Of a stretch of DNA of 64,000 bases, positions 1-7,734 are shown piece after piece (position 1 is the stretch's first letter; each line of letters begins with the position of its first letter). The translations under genes and the position numbers were made by a program. The DNA is from an uncultured Bacteroidales bacterium. GTDB taxonomy: Bacteria; Bacteroidota; Bacteroidia; Bacteroidales; Paludibacteraceae. The notes below the pieces were generated by a model, which saw nothing but the letters and a program-made list of their open reading frames with translations, made no database searches and was not told where the DNA came from. The DNA is taken from the NCBI GenBank assembly GCA_944321895.1, contig CALUNA010000002.1, positions 1-64,000 on the forward strand, given 5' to 3'.

Positions 1-216
1 GCACCTGATTATGACCTTATGTCGTTATCAGAATTGGAACAGTTTATTACAGCAAACCGTCATCTTCCCGAAGTGGCCCCCGCCGCCGAAATGGAGCAGA
101 ACGGCATCAGCCTGAGCGAAATGAACGCTCTGCTGCTGAAAAAGGTGGAGGAACTGACGCTGCATGTTATTGAACTGAATAAACGGATAGAAACATTAGA
201 AAACGAAAACGAATAA
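1..216 (+). CDS. C-terminal end of a phage-tail-fibre/S74-like protein (partial)
   Basis: The frame is open from base 1, so the gene begins upstream of the window; only about the last 71 residues are here. The motifs HLPEVAPAAEME, NGISLSEMNALLLKKVEELT and a leucine/isoleucine heptad tail are typical of the C-terminus of large Bacteroidota surface or tail-fibre-like proteins, which carry an intramolecular-chaperone-type (peptidase S74-like) end followed by a short coiled coil. The function of the whole protein cannot be judged from this piece. The last codons (ETLENENE) and the following 20 bases recur, slightly altered, at about 1190-1235, which links this gene to the rearrangement downstream. 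The family call is from memory of the motif; no N-terminal domain is visible. Confidence 0.7.
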   Translation, partial: APDYDLMSLSELEQFITANRHLPEVAPAAEMEQNGISLSEMNALLLKKVEELTLHVIELNKRIETLENENE

Positions 217-232
217 AAGAATGGAGGTAGTT

Positions 233-901
233 ATGAAAACGAAAAATGCAATGTTTTTAGCGGTAACAGCTGTTTTGTTAGGAATAACGGCATGTAACGA
301 AGAGCCCAAGCAAGAAGGTGCTTTGGCACCTGAATATTACACCGTAGTCATAAAATTTGACAAACCTGAATACAAGGAGCATATCATGGTATATAGCGCC
401 CGTGACGCAGGAGAAACTACCCGATTATGTACTGATTATCTTGCATACCCTGATTCCGTCATCCATCTGTGCGGGCAATCTCCATATATTGAACTGCCGA
501 GCGATTATCTTCTTATTGATTGGAAATGGGGACGTATTTATTACCCAAACAATGAAGCCATTGTTAACAGCAAATGGAGTGAATTAAAAACGATTGACGA
601 TGAATTTCCCGTTGATGAAATCAGTGTGGAAGGTCCGGTAATTGAATCGTACTTTATCCCTATTTCACAATTAAAGGCATACAACAACGATTTGGAACAC
701 GATTCTTTGGACTGGCCCGAATATTATTCCGACAGAGAATGGGCTACATTTTCTGACGAAGCGCGAGCGTATGAGCTGTCTGTAAAAAAAGTGAAATATG
801 ACAGTGCGTTTGCAGAATATGCAAAGGTGATAACCGACATGATAAATGCCGGCGATTTAGAAAAATTACCCGAATCATGTAAAGCAGAAATCAACCGATA
901 A
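233..901 (+). CDS. Small secreted lipoprotein upstream of a C10 protease (intact copy)
   Basis: 222 residues with a clear lipoprotein signal (MKTKNAMFLAVTAVLLGITAC, lipobox Cys21). I prefer the ATG at 233 to the one at 221 because it gives a compact Lys-rich start to the signal peptide. The body has no family I recognise. It contains the stretches IKFDKPEYKEHIMVY, PDSVIHLCG and DWKWGRIYY, which are nearly identical in a second, broken copy at 1228-1899. It ends 9 bases before a truncated C10 protease start, as the second copy ends 2 bases before the intact protease. That fixed lipoprotein-protease order suggests a partner role, for example an inhibitor protecting the envelope as proposed for small proteins beside Bacteroides C10 proteases. 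That role is inference. Confidence 0.75.
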   Translation: MKTKNAMFLAVTAVLLGITACNEEPKQEGALAPEYYTVVIKFDKPEYKEHIMVYSARDAGETTRLCTDYLAYPDSVIHLCGQSPYIELPSDYLLIDWKWGRIYYPNNEAIVNSKWSELKTIDDEFPVDEISVEGPVIESYFIPISQLKAYNNDLEHDSLDWPEYYSDREWATFSDEARAYELSVKKVKYDSAFAEYAKVITDMINAGDLEKLPESCKAEINR

Positions 902-910
902 AAGGATTTT

Positions 911-1231
911 ATGAAAATGACAAGACTTGTTGTTCTGTTGCTGTGCTGCGTCGACTGCATTGTCAGTTTGGCACAGCCTATATCAGAGAATAAGGCTGTA
1001 GAAACAGCCATACGTTTCTATCAAACACAAGTTCCAGATAACCAATCGGTCCCATTATTGTCCCCTCATAGTACTGTCAACATGCAGTCAGTCGACACGA
1101 AAGTGTTAAAACGACAAGACAGGGATTGTATATATGTCGTAAACATGCCTGACAGCGGTTGGGTGTTGGTATCGGGGGATGAAAAAACAGAAACATTGGA
1201 AAAACGAATAAAAGAATGGAGATTGTTATGA
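911..1231 (+). pseudogene. Truncated C10 (streptopain-like) protease, N-terminal remnant
   Basis: The 106-residue frame begins with a signal peptide ending near SLAQ, followed by a propeptide-like segment. It aligns by eye with the first 90 residues of the intact protease at 1902-3611: SE-x-x-A-[IV]-x-x-A-[IF]-RF, then NMPDSGWVLV-[SA]-GD. Homology stops at GDE. The remaining residues (KTETLEKRIKEW) instead resemble the end of the fibre-like gene at 181-216. The catalytic domain and sorting domain are gone, so no protease activity is possible. It may still be translated as a free propeptide, but the fused foreign tail argues for a deletion scar. Confidence 0.8.
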
Positions 1232-1899
1232 AAAAGAAGAATGTGATATTGTTGGCTACAAGCATTTTATTGGGTACTATGGCTTGTGATGAGCCTCATG
1301 TTTTAAATACTCCTGATCCTGGAGTCCATGTTTACGTGATTAAATTTGACAAACCGGAATACAAGGAGCATATCATGGTATATGCCGATGGGTTTGGAGA
1401 GGGAACAACCCGTTTGTGTAACGAACGGTTGGCACTTCCCGATTCGGTTATTCATTTATGCGGTAAATAGCCTTATATTGAACTGCCTGACAATTACCTT
1501 TTGGTCGATTGGAAATGGGGACGAATTTATTACCAAAACGAAGAAGCCATTATTCGCAGCAAATGGTCTGAACTGAAGGCAGCTGACACTTTATGGCCGA
1601 GGAGTGAAATATATGTGAAATACCCGGTGTCAGAAGCCTATTGCATTTCAAGAGAAGTAATCAAAGATTATAATAACGGTTTTTTACAATATTACGATAC
1701 CGATAGTACGTTCATAAGATTGGGTTGGAATGTCTCTGATCAAAATTGGGCGACTTATTCTGAAGGATTAAAAGCAAGCACATTGGAATATCTTGCCTTG
1801 TGTGACAGTGTACAGGCTGAATTTGTGGAAATTATCACTCGCATGATTCAGGACGGTAATTTACCTAATGAATCACGTATTGAACTGAAAAGGAAATAG
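1228..1899 (+). pseudogene. Second lipoprotein copy, interrupted by an in-frame amber codon
   Basis: Paralog of the 233-901 lipoprotein, with its own lipoprotein signal (MKKKNVILLATSILLGTMAC, Cys20). The frame is the same throughout, but codon 81, at 1468-1470, is TAG where the first copy has a serine codon (CGQSPYIELP versus CGK-stop-PYIELP). After the stop the frame stays open and homologous for a further 143 codons to 1899. One nonsense change therefore explains the break, and decay looks recent. The product would be an 80-residue fragment unless the stop is read through or is a sequencing error. It ends 2 bases before the intact protease, so it is that protease's direct upstream partner. 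Confidence 0.8.
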
Positions 1900-1901
1900 T
1901 C

Positions 1902-3611
1902 ATGAGAAGTGTATTTAAGCATGTAATTATCGGACTGTTTTGTGTTTCTTCCTGTGTTTGCTTTGCTCAATTGGTTTCGGAACGTCAGGCAATAGATATA
2001 GCATTCCGTTTTTTCAATGAGTGTTATCCGGAACGGTCACAGATATCCATAATGTCCATGAATGTAGCTGCGGATGACATATATGTATGGGAACAAGGAT
2101 ATGTTAATTATATGTATGCTATAAATATGCCTGATAGTGGTTGGGTGTTGGTGGCAGGGGATAAGCGTTCGGTACCTATTCTTGCTGTGTCTAACAAAGG
2201 AACATTTCCCGCAAAAGAAGACATGCCGCCTGCTATGTTATGGCTGTTACAAGATTATGTTAAGCAAATAAAATTCATACAGGATAGTTGTCAATTAGTA
2301 TCGGTTAATGCGGATTGGTATGGGATAGAAAATGGTAGTTACTTTGAAAAAAAAATCTTTGCTGGTTCTCGAAGTGTTTATAATGGAACTCCTTTGTTAG
2401 AAAGACCAAACCGAGGAGCAGTGTGTTGGAATCAAAGTCTTAACAGCAGTCTTTCTTGCGTAAAATCATATAATAAATATTGCCCTGATTGGTATACTCC
2501 GTCTTGTGGACATACTTATGCTGGTTGTACAGCGGTGGCAATGGCACAAATCATGTGGTATTGGCAATGGCCACATACAGGGATGATTTACAGTGGAATT
2601 GATATGAATGGGAATGGAACCGGGACTATGGAATTGCATTTATATGATTGGGACAAGATGCCAACGGAATTAACAGACGCCACTCCTATGGAAGAAGTCG
2701 ATATGGTAGCAGGATTTCTGCGGGATTGTGGTTATGCTGCAAAAATGAAATATGGGCAAGATGGTTCGGGGGCATCTTTGAGCGATGCCAAAGATGCTTT
2801 AATAAACACATTTGGTTATAGTGATGAAATAACCTATAAACAAAAGAATTTCTTTAGTTGGAATTGGAAGGGGCGGATAAAAAATAATATTGACGATGGT
2901 TGTCCGGTTTTATATGCGGGATATGGCTCTGGTGGACATGCTTTTGTGGTTGATGGTTACAATTCAGATGATCAATTCCATATTAATTGGGGATGGAGAG
3001 GGTTGTATAATGGTTATTTCAGATTAGACAATTTAACTCCTCCTGAACATGATTATAATTCAGACCATGAAGCTCTTTTTGGCATTCAGCCAGCTCCCGC
3101 TTGTGGTTCAGCCAGTGTGAACGGTGGAAACAACTATCGTGTTGGAGTGGCAGGTGAAGTTTCTGTATCTAATCTGACTGTCCCGAGTGGTCAAACAGCT
3201 GTATATTATTCCGGCACATCGGTACGGTTGTTACCAGGATTTCACGCTTCGGCGGGTAGTCATACGCATGTAGCAATTCAAAATTTCCCATGTAGTGGAA
3301 TTGCTCCGTTAAGTGCCCGTTCAGCAGACCATGAAGATGACTTGGAACAGAAAACGGATTTGTTGTCATTGGAACGTCCTTCTGTATCTGAGACTTTGGT
3401 TGTTTATCCGAATCCGACCGGTGGTAACCTTACTGTGGAAAGCTCCAAGTTGATAAATCAATTGGAATTGTATGGACTGGATGGGGAAAAACAGATGGAA
3501 AGTCAAGGAACAACTATTGATTTGCGCCCTTTGCAAGTAGGAATGTATATTCTTGTGGTTCGTTTTTCTGATGGAACAACCCGTTCGTGTAAAGTGGCGA
3601 AAAGTTTATGA
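1902..3611 (+). CDS. Secreted C10 family cysteine protease with T9SS sorting domain
   Basis: 569 residues. Order: signal peptide (about 1-22), Spi-type propeptide (about 23-155, with NMPDSGWVLVAGDK), papain-fold C10 catalytic domain (about 160-395), a linker of about 80 residues, and a T9SS type A sorting domain (about 500-569, starting VVYPNPTGGNLTVES and ending in a basic VAKSL). Catalytic Cys209 lies in YAGCTAVAMAQIM, His346 in GSGGHAFVVDGY, and the conserved Trp region in HINWGWRG. This architecture matches PrtT/interpain-like enzymes of oral and gut Bacteroidales, which degrade host or dietary proteins outside the cell. It should be made as a zymogen, exported by Sec and then T9SS, and attached or released at the surface. 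Family call firm; substrate unknown. Confidence 0.93.
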   Translation: MRSVFKHVIIGLFCVSSCVCFAQLVSERQAIDIAFRFFNECYPERSQISIMSMNVAADDIYVWEQGYVNYMYAINMPDSGWVLVAGDKRSVPILAVSNKGTFPAKEDMPPAMLWLLQDYVKQIKFIQDSCQLVSVNADWYGIENGSYFEKKIFAGSRSVYNGTPLLERPNRGAVCWNQSLNSSLSCVKSYNKYCPDWYTPSCGHTYAGCTAVAMAQIMWYWQWPHTGMIYSGIDMNGNGTGTMELHLYDWDKMPTELTDATPMEEVDMVAGFLRDCGYAAKMKYGQDGSGASLSDAKDALINTFGYSDEITYKQKNFFSWNWKGRIKNNIDDGCPVLYAGYGSGGHAFVVDGYNSDDQFHINWGWRGLYNGYFRLDNLTPPEHDYNSDHEALFGIQPAPACGSASVNGGNNYRVGVAGEVSVSNLTVPSGQTAVYYSGTSVRLLPGFHASAGSHTHVAIQNFPCSGIAPLSARSADHEDDLEQKTDLLSLERPSVSETLVVYPNPTGGNLTVESSKLINQLELYGLDGEKQMESQGTTIDLRPLQVGMYILVVRFSDGTTRSCKVAKSL

Positions 3612-3699
3612 TACCATAGGTTTTGAGGATGTATTAAAATTCATTTTTTGAAATGATAAACTTATAATTTGAAACTTGGGCATTCTAAAAGACTAAAGA

Positions 3700-3745
3700 A
3701 AGGGTTGTGTCATTACTCAATGCAGAGTTTGATACAACCCTTTTA
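3700..3745 (+). terminator. Rho-independent terminator after the C10 protease
   Basis: A 12-bp stem (AAGGGTTGTGTC at 3700-3711 with GATACAACCCTT at 3731-3742, one G-T pair) with a 19-base loop and a short T run. It lies about 90 bases after the protease stop and ends the lipoprotein/protease unit. Confidence 0.75.
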
Positions 3746-3885
3746 AGTATTATAGTTACAATTTGTAGCTTTACTTTTTTACTTTGGGGAATAGTCATTT
3801 GAGTTTTGATACGCCCTCATTTTTGTTGCAATGTTGCCATTTTGTTGAAAATGACATTCAAAATATAGCATTGCAAAAAAAATAT

Positions 3886-3893
3886 TATCTTTG
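3886..3893 (+). promoter_or_regulatory. Bacteroidota -7 box for the riboswitch leader
   Basis: TATCTTTG fits the TAnnTTTG consensus and is followed at once by GCCGCGC, a typical start region. The -33 element is not convincing. Transcription from about 3900 would give a leader of about 240 nt that holds the THI-box before the receptor start at 4138. A long imperfect inverted repeat (AACAGGAACGGAC near 3901 and GTCCGGTTTTGTTCC near 3951) forms the 5' part of the leader. Confidence 0.55.
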
Positions 3894-3974
3894 CCGCGCA
3901 AAACAGGAACGGACAAATCCTGGATTCAACCAATGCTGCAGCGTTTTTCCGTCCGGTTTTGTTCCTTTTTTTCA

Positions 3975-4050
3975 AAAAATGGGGTGCCTTAATAATTCGG
4001 GCTGAGATCATACCCTTTGAACCCGCCACGTAATTGTGGAAGGGGAAAGA
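3975..4050 (+). promoter_or_regulatory. Thiamin pyrophosphate (THI-box) riboswitch
   Basis: The conserved THI-box elements occur in order: GGGGTGCC (3981-3988), GGCTGAGA (4000-4007), TACCC (4011-4015), GAACC (4019-4023), a short helix CCAC-GTAAT-TGTGG, and closing GGGGA (4042-4046). GGGGTGCC, CTGAGA and TACCC are the most invariant parts of the TPP aptamer. The 3' arm diverges from the usual GGATAATGCCAGCGTAGGGA form but keeps the helix and the purine-rich close. The element should shut off the downstream receptor when intracellular TPP is plentiful. Confidence 0.88.
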
Positions 4051-4105
4051 GCGGAAATCATCCGTATTTATCGATTGCACTCATTTACAAATTTAGTTTT
4101 GAACC

Positions 4106-4121
4106 GGCCGGGTGTCCGGCC
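4106..4121 (+). promoter_or_regulatory. Hairpin upstream of the receptor start; candidate expression platform
   Basis: GGCCGG-GTGT-CCGGCC is a 6-bp all-GC stem that closes 16 bases before the ATG at 4138. No T run follows, so termination is unlikely. A fold here could limit ribosome loading in response to the THI-box. Inference from position only. Confidence 0.35.
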
Positions 4122-4137
4122 ATAAAATTTATTTGTT

Positions 4138-6405
4138 ATGAGCAAAAAAACATGGAAGGCCGCATTGCTGTGCGGCATGTGCCTGCTGGCACAACACCCG
4201 ATGATGGCGGAAAGTGCGGAATCGGGCGATGTCTGGAAAGAAGTGGATTTGGATGAAGTGGTTGTTTCGTCCACCCGTATCGGCAACAAAGGCTCGTTGT
4301 CGAACACGAAAGTGGAAGGCAAAGACTTACAGGCCGGCAACATGGGCGAAAACTTGCCTTATCTGCTCCAGCGCACGCCCTCGTTGGTGGTTACATCCGA
4401 CGACGGTTTGGGGATCGGTTATGTCTATTTCCGCGTGCGCGGCACCGACCAGAGCCGTATCAACATGACCATCAACGGCGTGCCTCTGAACGATTCGGAA
4501 TCGCAGAGCGTTTTCTGGGTCAATATGACCGATATGGTTGCCAGCATGGGCAGCCTGGATGTGCAGCGCGGTGTGGGCACATCGACGAACGGCGCGGCCG
4601 CTTTCGGTGCTTCGGTGAACATGCAGACCGAAAAGCCGGCTGCCAAACCTTATGCGGAAGTGTCGTTCAACGGCGGTTCGTACAATACCCTGCGCGAAAG
4701 CGTGAAAGCCGGCACGGGTATCATGAAACACGGTTTCGCCATCGATGCCCGCTATTCCAAGGTGAACAGCGACGGCTACATTGAACATTCCGCCAGCGAT
4801 TTGTATTCCTATTATACATCGGCGGCTTGGTACGGGCAGCAGACCATGGTCAAATTGATGGCTTTTGGCGGCGCGGAAAGGACGGGAATCGCCTGGGATG
4901 GCATAGACCCGGTTACGTGGCGCGACAATCCGCGCTACAACGGTGCCGGTGTTTACACCGATGCGGACGGGCAGTTGCAGTATTACGAAAACAATACGGA
5001 CAACTACAAGCAACAGCACTATCAGGCGCATGTGTCGCATGTTTTCAGCAACCGCTGGAGCCTGAATGCCGCCCTGCACTATACGCGCGGCGATGGTTAT
5101 TCGGAGCAGGTCAAAACCGAAGAGGATTTTGCCGATTACGGGCTGTCTGCCTATGATGACGGCAGCGGGAACATGGTGGAGAGCGGTGATTTGATACGCC
5201 GCAAATATCTGGCGAACGATTTTTACGGCGGTGTCATGGCAGTCAACTATAACACCAAGTCGTTGCAGTTGTCAGTCGGCGGCGCCGGAAACAATTACAA
5301 CGGCCACCATTTCGGCGAAATCATCAATGTGCTCAACCAGGATTATCCGAACGAACTGGGCAACGAATATTACCGCAACCAGGCCGACAAGACCGATGCC
5401 AACGTATATGCCAAGGTTAATTGGGAAATACTGAAAGGCCTTTCGGTGTACGGCGATTTGCAATACCGTTATATCGGCTACCACTTGTGGGGCCTGAACG
5501 ATGAGGACATGAAGGAAATGGACATGCGCGATGATTTCCATTTTTTCAACCCGAAAGCCGGAATTACCTATCGCAGCAAGGGGCATAACGTGTACGCCAA
5601 TTTTGCGATGGCCAATCGCGAGCCGACCCGCAAGAACTATACGGAAGGCGGCCCGAATGACCATCCGACCTACGAGACGCTGTATGATTATGAAGCCGGA
5701 TACAGCTTTGCCAACCGCATTTTCAACATTGGCCTGAACTTGTATTACATGGACTATGACAACCAGCTTGTGCTGACCGGCAAGTTGAGCGACACGGGCG
5801 CGGCACTGACACGCAATGTGAAAGACAGTTACCGTGCCGGTATCGAGCTGATGGGCGGCGTGAAAATCGGCAAGCACTTGCGTTGGGATGCGAACCTGAC
5901 ATTGAGCCGGAACAAGATTCTGAACTACACGGACTGGATTGACGACTGGTATGCCGACTGGAATGACCCGCAGGTTGTTGCGAACAGCGGGCAGGTGCAA
6001 ATGGACTACGGCACGGTGGACATTGCGTTTTCGCCGAACATAACGGCCGGTAGCACGGTTACCTTTGACTGGCAGCGTTTTACGGCTGCATTTCAGACCA
6101 ATTACGTAGGTTCGCAGTATCTGGACAACACGATGAACGATGCTTCCAAATTGCCGGCCTATTGCGTGAGCAATCTGAGCCTGGCCTATACCATGCCGGT
6201 GAAGAAAGTGCTGAAAGACATTACGTTCCGTGTGCAGATGAACAACCTGTTCAACGAAAAATATGTCTCCAACGGTTGGTCGTACAGCTACTTCGAGGGT
6301 GCGGATGCCGATGGCCGTTTCCTGAAAGAGAACCAGAAATACGAGGTCGGCTATTACGCACAAGCTCCGTTTAACATACATGCCGGCGTGACAGTACGTT
6401 TTTAA
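4138..6405 (+). CDS. TonB-dependent outer-membrane receptor, TPP-riboswitch controlled (probable thiamin uptake)
   Basis: 755 residues. It has a signal peptide (about 1-25), a TonB-box-like segment (DEVVVSST near 38-46), a plug domain (about 55-170, with YFRVRGTDQSRINMTINGVPLND) and a 22-strand type barrel ending in an aromatic residue (VTVRF). There is no CarboxypepD_reg-like N-terminal extension and no SusD neighbour, unlike glycan importers. The gene stands alone between a TPP riboswitch and a strong terminator. THI-box-controlled outer-membrane receptors have been predicted in Bacteroidota to import thiamin, so thiamin or a thiamin precursor is the most likely substrate; the riboswitch is the main reason. 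The inner-membrane transporter that would complete the route is not in this window. Confidence 0.9.
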   Translation: MSKKTWKAALLCGMCLLAQHPMMAESAESGDVWKEVDLDEVVVSSTRIGNKGSLSNTKVEGKDLQAGNMGENLPYLLQRTPSLVVTSDDGLGIGYVYFRVRGTDQSRINMTINGVPLNDSESQSVFWVNMTDMVASMGSLDVQRGVGTSTNGAAAFGASVNMQTEKPAAKPYAEVSFNGGSYNTLRESVKAGTGIMKHGFAIDARYSKVNSDGYIEHSASDLYSYYTSAAWYGQQTMVKLMAFGGAERTGIAWDGIDPVTWRDNPRYNGAGVYTDADGQLQYYENNTDNYKQQHYQAHVSHVFSNRWSLNAALHYTRGDGYSEQVKTEEDFADYGLSAYDDGSGNMVESGDLIRRKYLANDFYGGVMAVNYNTKSLQLSVGGAGNNYNGHHFGEIINVLNQDYPNELGNEYYRNQADKTDANVYAKVNWEILKGLSVYGDLQYRYIGYHLWGLNDEDMKEMDMRDDFHFFNPKAGITYRSKGHNVYANFAMANREPTRKNYTEGGPNDHPTYETLYDYEAGYSFANRIFNIGLNLYYMDYDNQLVLTGKLSDTGAALTRNVKDSYRAGIELMGGVKIGKHLRWDANLTLSRNKILNYTDWIDDWYADWNDPQVVANSGQVQMDYGTVDIAFSPNITAGSTVTFDWQRFTAAFQTNYVGSQYLDNTMNDASKLPAYCVSNLSLAYTMPVKKVLKDITFRVQMNNLFNEKYVSNGWSYSYFEGADADGRFLKENQKYEVGYYAQAPFNIHAGVTVRF

Positions 6406-6442
6406 GGGATGGATTGACTGTTGTCCGAAAGGACATGGCCGG

Positions 6443-6487
6443 AAAAGTGGCGCAAGCTCCGCAAATGGGGTTTGCGCCACTTTTTTG
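6443..6487 (+). terminator. Rho-independent terminator after the TonB receptor
   Basis: AAAAGTGGCGCAA (6443-6455) pairs with TTGCGCCACTTTT (6472-6484), followed by more T residues. A strong 13-bp stem that isolates the receptor as a single-gene unit. Confidence 0.85.
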
Positions 6488-6771
6488 TTGATTTGCTTTT
6501 ATGGGTTTTTCTTAGGATTCTGTCTTTTGGCTGTTGATTTTTGTGTTTTAGTGTCTTTTTGATTGAAAATTCTGCTGTTTTCGAATAAAATGCTTGTTCG
6601 CTTTTGTCTGTTTTTGTGTTCTTCAGCAGCCGTTTTTAGAAAAATAAATATTGTTGTTCTGATAAAATATAATTATAAAGCGGCTTATACATTAAAAATA
6701 TTAATTATATGACATATTTTTGTTTCAGTTTGAAACATGAATAAAAAAAGTGTGCCAAATAACAATATTAT
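6488..6771. other. AT-rich intergenic stretch without visible genes
   Basis: About 280 bases between the receptor terminator and the dapF promoter. It is rich in T runs on the first half and A/T alternation on the second. I see no coding frame with a plausible start, no repeat and no RNA-like helix. Confidence 0.5.
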
Positions 6772-6803
6772 TTTGCTGTGTATTGACAAAATGATTACTT
6801 TTG
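6772..6803 (+). promoter_or_regulatory. Promoter of dapF-dapL
   Basis: -33 TTTG (6772-6775) and -7 TACTTTTG (6796-6803) with a 20-base spacer, matching the Bacteroidota primary-sigma consensus closely. The dapF start is 49 bases further on. Confidence 0.7.
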
Positions 6804-6852
6804 CAGCGTATTAACAGCAAAAAGAAATAGAATCAAATAAAATAATATCATA

Positions 6853-7695
6853 ATGACAAATCCGATTAAATTTACCAAGATGCAGGGAGCCGGCAACGAT
6901 TACGTGTATATCGATGCTACGGTGCAGGATGTTGCTTATCCCGAACGGTTGGCGGTAGAGATGAGCGACCGTCATTTTGGTATAGGTTCGGATGGTCTGG
7001 TTCTGATTCTGCCCTCGGACAAGGCTGATTTTCGGATGCGGATGTTCAATGCCGACGGTTCGGAGGCTCAGATGTGCGGGAATGCATCGCGTTGTATCGG
7101 AAAATATGTATATGAACGTGGTTTGACCACGAAAGAAAAAGTTCGTCTGGAAACAGCCGCCGGCATTAAAACACTTGATTTGCATGTTTCGGGTGGGAAG
7201 GTTTCCCTGGTTACGGTTGATATGGGTGTGCCGGTTTTTGAGCCGTCGGCCATACCGGTCAGTCTGCCCGGTGAGCGTGTTGTGGATATGCCGATAACGG
7301 TTGGCGGCACAGAATATCGTATGACCTGCGTTTCCATGGGTAATCCGCATGCCGTGTTGTTTGTGTCCAGCCTGGATGATGTGGATATCCATGCGGTCGG
7401 TCCGTTGGCCGAGCATCATGTCTTGTTTCCCGAGCGTTGCAATATTGAATTTGCGGAGGTTGTCTCCTCGACGGAGATCCGCATGCGTGTATGGGAGCGC
7501 GGTGCCGGTGAAACGCTGGCTTGCGGTACGGGAGCGTGCGCCACTTTGGTGGCGGCGGTGCTGAACGGCCTGACGCAAAGGCGGGCGAAATTGCGTTTGC
7601 TGGGCGGTGATTTGGACATAGCCTGGCATGAAGATGGCCGTGTCTGTATGACCGGCGGGGCGGAAACGGTGTTTGATGGAGTCTGGCTCCGCTGA
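6853..7695 (+). CDS. dapF: Diaminopimelate epimerase
   Basis: 280 residues, the usual size for DapF. It converts LL-diaminopimelate to meso-diaminopimelate for lysine and peptidoglycan by a two-cysteine, cofactor-free racemisation in the cytoplasm. The N-terminal substrate motif GAGNDYVYID (12-21) is present. The first catalytic Cys75 sits in EAQMCGNASRC and the second, Cys224, in GAGETLACGTGA. It leads a two-gene unit with dapL, 39 bases downstream, which makes the epimerase's substrate directly. Confidence 0.97.
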   Translation: MTNPIKFTKMQGAGNDYVYIDATVQDVAYPERLAVEMSDRHFGIGSDGLVLILPSDKADFRMRMFNADGSEAQMCGNASRCIGKYVYERGLTTKEKVRLETAAGIKTLDLHVSGGKVSLVTVDMGVPVFEPSAIPVSLPGERVVDMPITVGGTEYRMTCVSMGNPHAVLFVSSLDDVDIHAVGPLAEHHVLFPERCNIEFAEVVSSTEIRMRVWERGAGETLACGTGACATLVAAVLNGLTQRRAKLRLLGGDLDIAWHEDGRVCMTGGAETVFDGVWLR

Positions 7696-7734
7696 ATAAT
7701 TAGGAATGTTGAACAGGTATAAAAGAAAAGATAT

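Noticed and set aside
1468..1470. Recoding of TAG as an amino acid
   Set aside because: Other genes here use TAG as a normal terminator (for example at 1897-1899) and no suppressor tRNA is visible in the window.
3784..4005. Small open frame in the leader before the TonB receptor
   Set aside because: It overlaps the promoter and the 5' part of the riboswitch and has no coding character.
5272..6480. A 402-codon open frame antisense to the TonB receptor
   Set aside because: Composition dominated by Val, His and Arg with no homology; its end falls in the receptor terminator. Shadow of the real gene.
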